Shown here one piece after another: positions 21,546 through 31,763 of a stretch of 64,000 bases of DNA (within the stretch, counting starts at the first letter, position 1; each line of letters opens with the position of its first letter). A program made the translations under genes and the position numbers. This DNA is from Isoetes taiwanensis (lineage: Eukaryota; Streptophyta; Lycopodiopsida; Isoetales; Isoetaceae). The notes beneath the pieces were generated by a model that saw nothing but the letters and a program-made list of their open reading frames with translations, was not told the DNA's origin and searched no databases. The stretch is taken from the NCBI GenBank assembly GCA_021234155.1, contig JAJEKV010000100.1, positions 722,116 to 786,115 of the forward strand. Direction: 5' to 3'.

Positions 21546-24250
21546 ATGCCTCAATTGGGCGCCAAAGCTTTGGAGAGCATTTCGAATTTAGTTTTGATGT
21601 CAATCCTCGCCCAAATCCGAATGAATTCTCTAGTTTTCCTTCGTATTTTGGCGAAGAATTGCATCAATTTGGTCACGGACTGTGGAGCTCGGAAAGTGAT
21701 CACGCGACTCAATTCGATCTATGGCGAGGTAACTGTTCTATTAATTTCGCCAATGACAATGAGTAATTCTTTTTGAATACGTAAACCGAAAAGGCCAATT
21801 CCGGGTGGAGGTGCCCAAGAACCGCTTGCCCTACAAAAATCAATATAATCGGAAGGAACAGTCGATGAGAATGCTCTTCGAGCTTCGGTGCAATGAATAT
21901 TGATCTCGGGTAGCGGGGAATCAGATCCCATCGATCCGAACACGAGAAGACATCCTCAATTTCATTCTCCATCGGGGCTTATTCATTTTGCCTGTAAGGG
22001 TAATCAAGGTCCGCTTTGGCTATTGCAATAATATTTCAAGTAATTCCGATGTGCATTTGAGAACAATGTACAATCAATTGTGTGGAGTGCATTGCAATAT
22101 GGTAGCACATTGTAATTACCTCCAACAGTGTAACTATTTCTTAACCAATGTGTCTAAGAATACGTAAGAACCGCAAGCTTCTAATCAAAGGTTGCTTATG
22201 GAGGTGGAGTCACTTAAACAAGGATTGAAGAGATGCTCGAGGACAATGACAAACCGGAGAGGAAGTTAAAAAGACTCGAAAATGACACCACCGGGCATGA
22301 GGGAGAGGAAAAAAGAACTCAAGGCCCTAAATATACTTGCCCCTAGTGGTGGGGGCTTTCGAAGAAGAATCCACGCTATTAAAAACTGGGTGGATCCTAC
22401 TATGGCTGAAAAGAAGAAGAGAAAACCTTGTAATATGGCTAGTTTGTTGAAAAAAGCTTGTAACTAAAGATGATGTTATAGATATGTTGAAGCTTCCTCG
22501 AGCTAACCATTTAAGAAAAGTCGTTCTTTGAACAGTGTGCTTATCGAATTGGGAAAGAGTCAAAAAGCACCGATAACATGCAAGAATTATGTGACAATGT
22601 GGGGTATCACGACAAGCTTACATTGCTCTCTTTAGATGTTTGCGGGGATGGTATCAAGCAACAGGGTATTACGAAGACCATACTGCCAAGACTCAGTTAT
22701 GTCAGAGCAAGCAGAACAAAGAGGAATGCAGAAGTACATGAACATTTGGGAGAGATGTACCAGATCACCACATCCGTGCACTTGGGATCACTAATCACTG
22801 GGAAAAGTAAGAAGAAGGGGTGGCTCGAAATGATCTATTTGTTCTTAATGAGAAGAATAATTGTTGGATGGATCTCTCTAAAATGCTTCTTCTGTTAGTT
22901 CGCTTCTATGATATGAAAGTGGAAGAATGTGGAGGGAAACTCCAAATTGCTATAAAGTTGGATGAGATGGAACTGATCAAAGGTGAAAAGTATGAGAGGG
23001 TTTCTTTGACATTAATGAACAGGCGTTGTCAAATTCTCGACGATGAGGAAGGGAAGTTCTCTGTTCAATCGAGGACCATATTTGGTGGATAGGGATATTT
23101 CAAGCAACAGGAAGAAAATCATGGTGTTCTTCAGTGGGTCTTTTTGCGCAGACACCTATTCCTACTATTATTGCTGCTCATGGAGTCGGAGAGAAGCTTG
23201 TGTTCCCGGCTACGGAGATTACAAGGTTGAATGGCATCCGGGTCGCTGATCTAAAGACCATCAAGTGCATGTATAACATGAAACATGGTTCGGTAAGACT
23301 ACCCACGCATATCCTTACCGTTTGTATGCTAGGGTAGATGATAAGGGGAAGGGAATGAGTACTCTCGAATGTGACCAGGATGCTGAACCAACGCGTGAGA
23401 AGGAGGACAAAACTTTGATCCCCGTACTTGCAATTCCTGTGAAGAGAGTACATATTTGCACTCTCCATGCCTTTCTAAGAATAGTGGATAAGATGGTGTA
23501 CATGAGCATTCTTTTTGCTTGGAATAAGTCTCCACAATCAGCCGAGAAAAGTGTATGAAAGATGTTGAGAACGTGTTTTCCGATCTTGGTCTTCATGGTG
23601 GTGACTATAAAATCCTGCAAGATCCTAAGAAGGGAGGCAAGGTTCCCTGTAAACCATCTATGGGTGGGGTGAAAGCGAAGAGATTTTTGCCCCTTGTACT
23701 AAATTACGTAAGAATGGATCATTGCCAACTGGAAAGTGGGAGGGGTATAAGGACTTTGGCCGGAAGCGTAAGATGACCGCATTTCACGGGAGGGCAAAAC
23801 TAAAGAAAATTAAAGCGTGGGCGAATCCGAGCACACGGGTAACTTTGATGGCAAGAGAAGAAAAATGGTGGGTGGAAAGTTAGATGAATTGAGTAGGAGT
23901 GGCTGAATTCACGAAGTCGTTTATACAAGCATGGGGAGAATGCAATGTCACACATTACATTCATATACTTCACGCCCATGGCTTGTGGTTTGCCAAAGAG
24001 TACGGGAGCTTGGGAATATGGAATACGTGGGGAATGGAGAAGTCACATAAGCAAGCCAAGAATGCTTTTTCAGGTTCACATAACATCGAGGTTCGTGGTG
24101 GTAACTCATTGCAAACAGATGTGCCAATGGTTCTATAGAAGGATTATCGCAAGCTAGAGAAAAAGATAAAGCTAAACAAGACACGACGTTGGCTAGAATA
24201 TTGAGGAGAAAAGTTGAGCAGGAAAAAAAAGAAACAGATATGGTGTAGCT
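21546..24250 (+). pseudogene. large disrupted ORF series, transposon- or virus-like, unrecognised
   Basis: Forward-strand blocks in changing frames give a consistent, protein-like reading: RVEVPKNRLPYKNQYNRKEQ (about 21.8 kb); a His/Cys-rich part near 22.09 kb (CGVHCNMVAHCNYLQQCNYF), possibly a zinc finger; 22578-22898 (LTLLSLDVCGDGIKQQGITK); 22820-23092 (NEKNNCWMDLSKMLLLLVRF); 23555-23776 (DLGLHGGDYK); and 23899-24157 (GLWFAKEYGSLGIWNTWGME then SHKQAKNAFF). The general layout (DGxxIG-like motif, LHGGDYK, a late WG-E-SH-K motif) recalls uncharacterised large transposon-type proteins, but I cannot name the family. Multiple stops and shifts mean it is not expressed as one protein. Confidence 0.45.
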
Positions 24251-24634
24251 CTAGTGCACGGCCAGACAAGTTAAAGCGGTGGGCGATCCACAAGGATCGA
24301 CAGGGTAGAAGATATACTGGGAATCAATTGTATGAATAAATTCATATTAATGTATAACTATTGACCATGATGTGCAACTATAATGTTTCAAATATGTTAG
24401 GTTGGCGGCGTGGAGCGGTCGCGCTTAACTTAGTTGGTATTCAATTCTTTGAATAGAAGTATTCGCGCGGGCCCGCAGTGCTTAATGAAGTTGGGAATTA
24501 GTTATAGATTAATCGCTATTCGCACCGTGGCCACGTGCGAAAGCATTTGGTTTCGCGGTTCATCTTTTGCGTTTTCGCGACGATAGCAACGATACTCTTT
24601 ATATAATTATCTTTGTTATCGATGTTGTCCGCTT

Positions 24635-25612
24635 TTGATATTTGTTCTAAGTCATTACATTGCATATTTATCAATCTTGTCCACTCATTTGTTGCATTCT
24701 GATTCGAGACAATGGCACGAGAATAGCGGTGATGCCGGATCTAACAATCCCAACAACCAAAGAACGAAGAGAAGGCGCCGCCCCGGGCGCACACATCATG
24801 GTGAAGACAATGAGGGCGCCACTAACTATGTCGTGCTTCTAACGACCGAGCGAGCACCTTCCGGTTTAAAACATCCATCAAGGTGTCCGACTGTAGTTGA
24901 GAATGTTGCCAATGACGCAGAGGAGATTTTTAGAGACATACCTTCCGAGCCAAGGCGTGTTTACCTGTTCTCTTCTGGCCATTTAGTCGGAGAAGGAACC
25001 TTCGTGCAGGCAGCTGTCTGTCATGGAGTTCCTGTGCCTGATGATTGCATCGTCGTTAACGTCGATGTGGTAGTTGCACCGCATAACCACGTTGCTGTTC
25101 CTTCCGATGGGAGCCGACACCTTTGCTTGAGGCACTCCATTCCTTCGCCGCGGTGGCCCAGGTTGATGGCTTCTTTGACGCTAACTCCTAACTCATTCTC
25201 TGTACTGGCTAATGAGATAGATTACATAACCGGACTTCCTCGTAGAGTGCCGGAAGTTGGATTGGTGGAGATAAACCAGGGGCCAGACTTGCTTGGAGCC
25301 GACAATGAGAATGCTAAGTCCCATGAGGATGACCATCAGGATGTGCATGTCCAGGATGTTCCTGTTGGTGATGTGCCTGTCCAGAACGTTCCTATTGCTG
25401 TTCAGGCAGTTTTTGAACCCCTGAATATTATGTACTCGGGTGTCCCTTTCCAGGTCCCTGTGACAGCTCAATTAGAAGAAAATATCGTTCTACAAGAGGC
25501 AGCTGCAGTACCTGTGACAGTTGTGCCTGAAACCGTTGTACCAGATGCAGTAGTGGTTCCTGTTGATGAGCAGCCTGTAGTCGCGGAATCCAGTAGACGT
25601 AAGGAAGACTAA
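24635..25612 (+). CDS. unrecognised 325-codon ORF, Val/Pro/Asp-rich
   Basis: Open frame of 325 codons; the start is uncertain because the first residues are hydrophobic and may be non-coding. It contains a basic patch (RTKRRRRPGR, near 45-55) resembling a nuclear signal and, from about residue 233, an imperfect repeat of the type VHVQDVPVGDVPVQNVPI, then VPVTVVPETVVPDAVVVPV. It has no known domain that I recognise. It lies just upstream of a histone H3-like fold, and a Lys-rich tail-like stretch (RKTKPKQLQKK in another frame, about 25600) links the two, so they may be one broken gene. Flanked by the palindromes at 24.46-24.54 and 26.12-26.26 kb. Confidence 0.5.
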   Translation: MIFVLSHYIAYLSILSTHLLHSDSRQWHENSGDAGSNNPNNQRTKRRRRPGRTHHGEDNEGATNYVVLLTTERAPSGLKHPSRCPTVVENVANDAEEIFRDIPSEPRRVYLFSSGHLVGEGTFVQAAVCHGVPVPDDCIVVNVDVVVAPHNHVAVPSDGSRHLCLRHSIPSPRWPRLMASLTLTPNSFSVLANEIDYITGLPRRVPEVGLVEINQGPDLLGADNENAKSHEDDHQDVHVQDVPVGDVPVQNVPIAVQAVFEPLNIMYSGVPFQVPVTAQLEENIVLQEAAAVPVTVVPETVVPDAVVVPVDEQPVVAESSRRKED

Positions 25613-25734
25613 GCCTAAGCAGCTGCAGAAGAAATAGGTTCTCTGCAAAGGCCCTCCTAAGCTGAATAAGAAGGGCCAGCCGTTTAATCAAAAGTTAAGA
25701 TGGATGCGCTGAAACCCAAGACTTCCGAAACCAC

Positions 25735-26026
25735 GTGGAGTGGGTGCTTCCGAAGCTCACAATGGCTAGAATATGTAAGGAGGTGGTTCAGGAGAGATAC
25801 ATTAAGATGAAGAGGGATGGTGCAAGGTACCGGAGAGCTGGTTACAGTTTTCCAATGCCAGAACAGGTGACTCGATTCACTGCAGATGCCCTTGATGCTC
25901 TGCACGAGGCCGCTGAGAATCACATGGTCGTTCTTCAAGACCGCGGTGAAATGTGTCAGGCATTCCAAGAGAGTGACAATAATGAGGCAGGATATTGCCT
26001 TGACAAATTACTTCCGAGGCATGTAA
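25735..26026 (+). pseudogene. divergent histone H3-like histone fold
   Basis: One frame reads FTADALDALHEAAENHMVVL, which aligns with H3 alpha-2 (the FQ-ALQEAAEAYLVGLF region). One base shift later the next frame reads KRVTIMRQDIAL then TNYFRGM and a TAA at 26024, matching the H3 end (KRVTIMPKDIQLARRIRG). Upstream, ICKEVVQERYIKMKRDG fits alpha-1 with about 20 extra residues before alpha-2. It is far more divergent than any plant H3 or CenH3 that I know of. Histone-fold genes of this kind occur in some large DNA viruses. A single frameshift in the alpha-2/alpha-3 loop disrupts it. Confidence 0.7.
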
Positions 26027-26954
26027 AGTGTTTTATATTAATGAAACGATCTTTGTTGTATATTTTGTTTGCTTGCTAAGTATTTTGATTGTATCTATTC
26101 TCTATGTATATTTTACAATGCACCGCTGCCACGGTGCTTAAATGGGTATAAATTACTTTGTGAGGGAGGTATTTTCGCGACGCGGGCGGGCCGCGGTGCG
26201 AAATTCCCGTAAGTTACCGCGGTGAGGGGCAATTTCGCACCGCGGGCCACCGCGGCGAAATTGAATCATTCCATAGAAGGTGAACCACAAGATCAAAGTG
26301 AGCATATTAACATGTTAGAGAATATATTAACATATTAGAGAACATTTAGAGAACGGCAAGTAACGGAATTATGTCCAAGTAACCTTCCCCTAGGTTTCTA
26401 ACCCCTTCCCCTTCCCTCATGAGGTCTAACCCATGCATCCGGGTTAGGAGTCAAGAGCTCACGCTCCTCCCGGCTGATTCTTCCCACCATATGGGGTACC
26501 TAGTCATTAGAAAAAGTAATTCCACAGGATGATGAAGAGGGTTGTACAACACCCCTACAATAAGGCCATACATCCTGTCCCGGTTAATTTCATGAATGAA
26601 CTCGATATGTATACATCCAGAGAGTGTGCTAAATATCCAAAGACGTAAGAAGAGGCCTCAATTGTTGTAGCATCTCGCCCAGATAAGGAGGGGGTTCAAG
26701 AAGTCCCCTCATTGCAAGTCTCCTATAACATTCCGGATGGATTAATTTCCATCGCTGGCTCATGACCACAATCAAATCGGCTCCGAATGAAGTTGATCAA
26801 CTCCATTGTAAGCTCCTTGGTGGGACTGCGGGCGCAACCTCCACTCCAAGAAATGGTCCCATAGCTCATCCATTCCAGTCGCATGTAATGCCCGGGGCAT
26901 GCTTGCAGCCTTCCCGAATGGCCTGAGGGGAGGATTCGGTCCAATCATTTGCAA

Positions 26955-27215
26955 AGAGCACGAAGATCAAATATCAAAGAACAAGGAGCACGTAAGATCA
27001 AGTAGCAAGGAGCATCAAGATCAAGTAGCAAGAAGCAAGGATCAAGGGACGATCAAGGAGCAAGAAGTTCAAAAAGAAGGAAGATCATGGAGCAAGAAAG
27101 CAAGGAACAAGATCAAGTAGCAAGATCAAGAGCAAGGAACAAGATGAAGTAGCGAAGAACAAACATCAAGATCAAGTGGCAAGGAACAAGGAAGACCAAA
27201 GACCAAAGGTGAGAA
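26955..27215. repeat. degenerate AAGATCAAG..AGCAAGGA tandem repeat
   Basis: Irregular purine-rich units of 12-20 bp built on GATCAAG and AGCAAGGA. The Lys/Gln-rich ORF across it is a by-product. Confidence 0.75.
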
Positions 27216-28217
27216 GTGAAAGCAAGTGAAAGAATTTATAGCTACTGAATCCAATAATGTTGAAGTATAATACTAATATCTTGTTGAAGTATAATACCAA
27301 GAATGATGAAGAATAATACCAATAATGTTGAAGTATTATACCATTCGGTGGTGGTAAGAAAACGGGATCTAGATTGAATCAGAGCCACGGTGCGAAATAG
27401 GCACTTCAATAATTTGTAAATGAAAGCGATTTTCGACCGCGGGCTACTGGCGTCGAATATGACCACAAATAGAACAATCACATGAAAAAATACAAGGAAA
27501 ATGGTAGAAGATATTACTTAATTACTTAATTGCACTAAAAATCACTTAATTACACTAAGATGTAACTTAATTACACTAAACTCACTTGCTTATATACTTA
27601 ATTTCTATGAAAATCTAGTTTATACACATATTCCAATGGAGTACCTTCACCGTGATATGTAATTATTATGTCTTTGGTGCTATGTAGCCATAGGTCACGT
27701 GTATCCCAAGGAATTGTATCCCGTGTGGGGAATCTAGACAAGAACCACGGGGATGTTGAAGTCAAGGGAACGGAATAGGAGCTTACCAATATCCACAAAA
27801 GATTTGTAATGGAAGTTGTAAAGTTCAATGAGGATATAAATCCTATTCTTCTCACTAGTAGGAATGACCGTAGGCGATAATCGATCCGAGAGTAGGCCAT
27901 GAAACCATGGAAAAGCATGTCCTTCAACCTGTTTCTAGCCTATCTTCTAAATCGGGGGGTTCAAGAAGTCCCAAAGCACTTAGATTGAACCTTGCCCCGA
28001 CTCGAATTGATCTCCTCCGGTGGAGGGAGATGACGAGTATAGCGATCGATAATGAAGTTGCTCACCGCCTTGCAAGCCTCGTGGTTAGACCGCGGACGCC
28101 ATCGATGCTCCCAAAAGTTGCTAAAAAATCATCAAAAGTGCACGTATTTCTGCCGCGACGCTTGGTGTATTCCGGATCAGCCCAATGAGGATGTTCTTGC
28201 AAAGTTACCATTTGCAA

Positions 28218-28335
28218 GAAATTAGTGGAGCGAAGAGGGATGAGAAGAAATTAGTGGAGCATTGGAGGAGGCAAGGAGCGGATAAGAAATTAGTGGATCG
28301 ACAAGAAATTAGTGGAGGAAATTAGTGGAGGGAGG
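28218..28335. repeat. five copies of GAAATTAGTGGA
   Basis: Copies near 28218, 28246, 28285, 28304 and 28318, separated by purine-rich spacers. Confidence 0.75.
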
Positions 28336-28585
28336 CAAGGAGCGCATAAGAGGCGGACAAGAGGGGGAAAGAGGCAAAGAAGGACATAAGAAGCGCATAA
28401 GAGGCAAGGAGCAAACAAGAAGCAAAAAAGATGGTGAAGGCATAGATGCCTATTTAAAGAGAAATCGTATATATGCCATTATAACGAAAGTACCATACAA
28501 GTATGTATATAATCCAATAATTTCTATGTATATACGATCAATAATTTTGGTGCGTATATACCATCAATAATTTTGGTGGGTATAA

Positions 28586-28873
28586 ATATACATCAAATTG
28601 CCGAAAGTGCGACAACATTGGCCATGTGGCCTCCTCCTCGGTCCCCGAACGTGATTCCATCACCGCAAGATGAATCACGAAAACTTCAAGCAAATGTCGC
28701 TGGCGAGAAATGCCAATGGAAGATGGATGACCACCGCCGCTCTCAATCCTCGCTATTATCCCGATCCCTTCGATGTTATCATCCATCTAATATGGAATAG
28801 AGAGCATCAAATGTACATGATAGAAAAGATCACTGGGGTGCCTGGTGACAATGACTCAGAAGAGTCCCCCTAA
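28586..28873 (+). CDS. small unrecognised ORF, paralogue A
   Basis: The forward frame 28670-28873 reads TTAALNPRYYPDPFDVIIHL then WNREHQMYMIEKITG and ends in an acidic tail (DNDSEESP). The core F-D-V-I-I-H-L-x(4)-E-H-Q-M-Y-x-I-x-K-I-T recurs in the next ORF (Y-R-V-V-I-H-L..E-R-H-V-Y-E-I-N-R-I-T), so the two are likely tandem duplicates. Function unknown. Confidence 0.4.
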
Positions 28874-28968
28874 ATCAATACTTGTCATCTGGATCATATT
28901 GTCAATACTTATTTGAAGAGTTCATGATCGTGTATTTTTGTACATTATGCTCAGATATATAACCAATA

Positions 28969-29335
28969 ATGCCGCTCTGGTGCATGTCAATAATTTTGTT
29001 CGATATAAGTACAGCTCCATTCATTCAATGGAGAAGGCATCCATTTGCTACGTCTCGCCTGGTTATTCTTATTACTGTGGGGTCTACCTTCCCTATAGAC
29101 TCCATTACTTGCACTATGAAATATAATGATCTTTATAGATGTTCTCAGAGGGGTATCCCCCTTGATTCCTGGCTGGAAGGGGTAGCAGAGGGTCGAAATC
29201 ATTCTTCCAACGGGGTTTATCGTGTTGTTATCCACCTTCATCGGGTTCCAGAGCGTCACGTCTATGAGATTAATCGCATCACCAACTTGCTGCTCATGAT
29301 GATCCCGACATTGCGAATGATCTTCTCGTGATTTA
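28969..29335 (+). CDS. small unrecognised ORF, paralogue B
   Basis: 120-codon frame; the informative part is GVYRVVIHLHRVPERHVYEI then NRIT (about 29212-29286), a diverged copy of the motif in the preceding ORF. The upstream part in another frame (SICYVSPGYSYYCGVYLPYR) also looks coding, so a frameshift is likely. Confidence 0.35.
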
Positions 29336-29764
29336 TGTATGCTATGCCTCTTATATGAGTTCTAAATTACATTACTAGAATATTTCGGACATTCTCTAGT
29401 TATAAGTATGTAACCATAAGAGATAGAAACATATGATCCATCCATTTACCGCGACATTTTCAATTTGGAAAGCTCTTGGCCATTTTCCTTACATGTAGAT
29501 TCTAAATTCGGATAAGCATTCTCTTCAAGATTAGCAGGTGTAGTCACTCTGCGCGAAATTGCACACTCCAAAGACGTTGAATCAGCTATTTTCGCGACCG
29601 CGGGCGACGGTGCAAAATAGACCTTTCCACATAATGTGGAATAGTCATTTTCGCACCGCGGGCCACGGTGCTTAATATTTGATAGTTGTAAGCACCGGAC
29701 AACACGGTCTTTCGCGACCGCGGGCCTACGGTGCAAGTAAAATAGAAGCGTAAAACAAATTAAA

Positions 29765-30139
29765 ATGAAACCGGAAGTTTATGTTCGATATAACAAGAAT
29801 AGAGATTTCAAACAAGTCTTTGCATTAATTGACAATGGTTACAACTTCATTTTCTTAGAAACATGTAAGTCATCTGGACACTTCGACTTCTTTCAATTCG
29901 GACTCCTGCGCAGACCAAAGATCCAACGGTACATAAGGCGAGGAATGGGGCTCCCTCTCTTCCCAAGTCGGCCAATTGTAGCCTTATCCACGCCGGACAA
30001 GGCCAATGCTCTACTCGCAGCCATAGAATACATACTAAAGCCACCAAAAATATGCGTGGTGATATCTCTCCCAATGACCACTACTCGTCCGAATTGGCGG
30101 ATAATGGGATGTGATTACCAATCAATGAGAGGGCCTTGA
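29765..30139 (+). CDS. unrecognised 124-codon ORF (strand uncertain)
   Basis: The ATG lies about 27 bp after the palindrome at 29709-29738. The reverse strand over 29847-30081 is also open and reads GVDKATIGRLGKRGSPIPRL, which loosely recalls the histone H4 alpha-1 region, so the true coding strand is unclear. I assign no function. Confidence 0.35.
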   Translation: MKPEVYVRYNKNRDFKQVFALIDNGYNFIFLETCKSSGHFDFFQFGLLRRPKIQRYIRRGMGLPLFPSRPIVALSTPDKANALLAAIEYILKPPKICVVISLPMTTTRPNWRIMGCDYQSMRGP

Positions 30140-30309
30140 GTTTCAAGACCTCTTGTGGTCCATATGGGGCTGTACTTAGAATGGAACACAATGATCTCTC
30201 CTTTATAAAGGTAGCCCATATAGTGGGCTTATACTTGCATCTCGCCAAGGGTAACTCTGTCATGTCCGGCAAAAATCATCCACAAAAAATCTCCAAGCAA
30301 TAATAAACA

Positions 30310-31385
30310 ATCGTTCTTAGGCACTTAACAAAATAAGCAAACTTATGGTAGCTTACCTCCACTTCATCGATGCAATAACCTCTTTGGTAGAAATGTTGAT
30401 GGATCTAACCTTGAAGAGCTTGATTCGCTTCTTTGATACTTGTTTTGCACTATCCTTTTTACCCGATGTACTGTACCGAACTTTACTTCTGAGACTTCCT
30501 TCAAGCCCATTTCTCGCCATCTCCTTAACTCTATCGAAAGCATTCTCCAGGAGCTATTGAAGTTCCATCATAAGTTAAGAGATCGCGGTGTCCCTAGGCA
30601 CTTCCGGCTCGAAGTCAATGAAGTCGCTCTAGACCAACAACGAAAGCATAGATCTGTCCAAGGACCTCATCTTCCCTCAAACCAAGAATGGAAGATATAT
30701 CGTGGAGAAGAAGATAGTCCTTCCCTCCTATGTTAAATCGGCAAGGCTTCCGTGACACCCCATCTATCAAGATTCTCTTCATGCTCGCTTCACGTCTTCA
30801 TCCTCGCCCTCGCCGAGCTTTTCCACCAGTTCCTTCTTTCTTTCTGCATCAAATACCTCCTCTACAGGACTGAGGTTCTCGCGAATAGCCTTCATCTCGT
30901 GGTTCTTCCCTATTACGTTGGTGGAACCGTATATATCATGTAAGTAGCAAACATGATGTCAATCGGATATAAATTATCCTTCCCATCCTTCTCACATAAG
31001 TCGGCCGGGTAGCTCTCTTGAACGACCTTCGAACCTTATCTTGGTCACCTTTGGGAAAAAGCTTCAGAAAGAACTTTAGACTCAATACAATCTTCCCAAA
31101 TCGAGGGAGAAGGACGCCGGATTCGGGCCGCTTACGGCCATGAAACCATGAATGTCTCGACCATACACGCCACCGTGTTTGTTAGCCTCGAGATTATATC
31201 TACCGTTAAAGAAGTTATTGTAGACTACAAAGCATGGCGTCTACCGGGTTTTCAGGCTGTTGAGCGAACTCATCTGGGTGTGACAGCCGATACTCTGCTT
31301 CCTTCCTGACGATCTGGTCATACCATGCCTGGAACTGTTCCCAAGCTTTCTCTGACCTGCCGTTTGACATTGCGGAATTGTAGCG
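30310..31385 (-). pseudogene. unrecognised reverse-strand coding remnant
   Basis: In reverse the frames read WEQFQAWYDQIVRKEAEYRL (about 31.33 kb), GRYNLEANKHGGVYGRDIHG (31.2-31.13 kb), KFFLKLFPKGDQDKVRRSF (about 31.07 kb), ERKKELVEKLGEGEDEDVK (about 30.83 kb), LLHDISSILGLREDEVLG (about 30.7 kb) and LLENAFDRVKEMARNGLEG (about 30.5 kb). Composition is protein-like but with several frameshifts and stops. It may be one or two genes. Family not recognised. Confidence 0.4.
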
Positions 31386-31723
31386 CCTCCTTTAGTGCAA
31401 TAAAAAACCTGATCGCCTAAAAGTAAGTGCCTGCGAGCCGACTCCAATAAACTAAAATGTCTTAAGTGTCCTGACGAGAAATATGTCACACCGTGGCCAC
31501 GGTGCGAAACAAATTTAAACCCCAAAGACAACAATAAGGTATTCGCACCATGGACGGTGCGATATTTTGCCGAAAAGAAGGCCAAATTTATGTTAACTGC
31601 AAAACATACTACACCGTGGCCACGGTGCGAAACTACACAACACGACTACACGAACTCCACATATTTCGCACGGTGGCCACGGTGCTATCTTTGCAAAAGG
31701 ATATAAGTTATTGGCAAACAACA

Positions 31724-31740
31724 CTGGGATTTGAACCCAG
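31724..31740 (-). other. isolated tRNA T-arm-like hairpin
   Basis: The reverse strand reads CTGGGTTCAAATCCCAG, a perfect T-arm with B-box-like sequence, followed by TGTTGTTTGCCA. No matching 5' acceptor strand, D-arm or anticodon arm is found in the preceding 80 bases, so it is at most a tRNA fragment. Confidence 0.3.
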
Positions 31741-31763
31741 TAACACCATTGTTATTTATTTGT

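Larger units (their letters stand above)
26263..28572. other. repeat-rich stretch without recognised gene
   Basis: Contains degenerate AAGATCAAGTAGCAAGGA-type repeats (about 26955-27215), four GTTGAAGTATAATACC-like units (27258-27342), ACTTAATTACACTAA-like units (27515-27590) and five GAAATTAGTGGAG units (28218-28335). Short frames at 27598-27927 (-) and 27907-28188 (+) are unassigned. Confidence 0.5.
24462..31690. repeat. family of GC-rich palindromes, 13 or more copies
   Basis: Consensus is an imperfect palindrome of about 24-32 bp: TTCGCACCG(T/C)GG joined to CCACGGTGCGAA, often inside an A/T-rich edge (ATTTT..AAATAG). Copies seen: 24462-24484, 24519-24543, 26121-26140, 26173-26204, 26231-26262, 27384-27400 (half), 27429-27460, 29588-29620, 29647-29675, 29709-29738, 31488-31510, 31541-31567, 31611-31633 and 31663-31690. 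Several occur in runs of two to four spaced 50-60 bp. Most lie between ORFs. None is seen elsewhere in the window. RNA copies would form strong hairpins. Confidence 0.88.

Noticed and set aside
24462-31690. CRISPR-like array
   Set aside because: Palindromes are irregularly spaced, variable in sequence, and spacers are coding-like; this is eukaryotic DNA.
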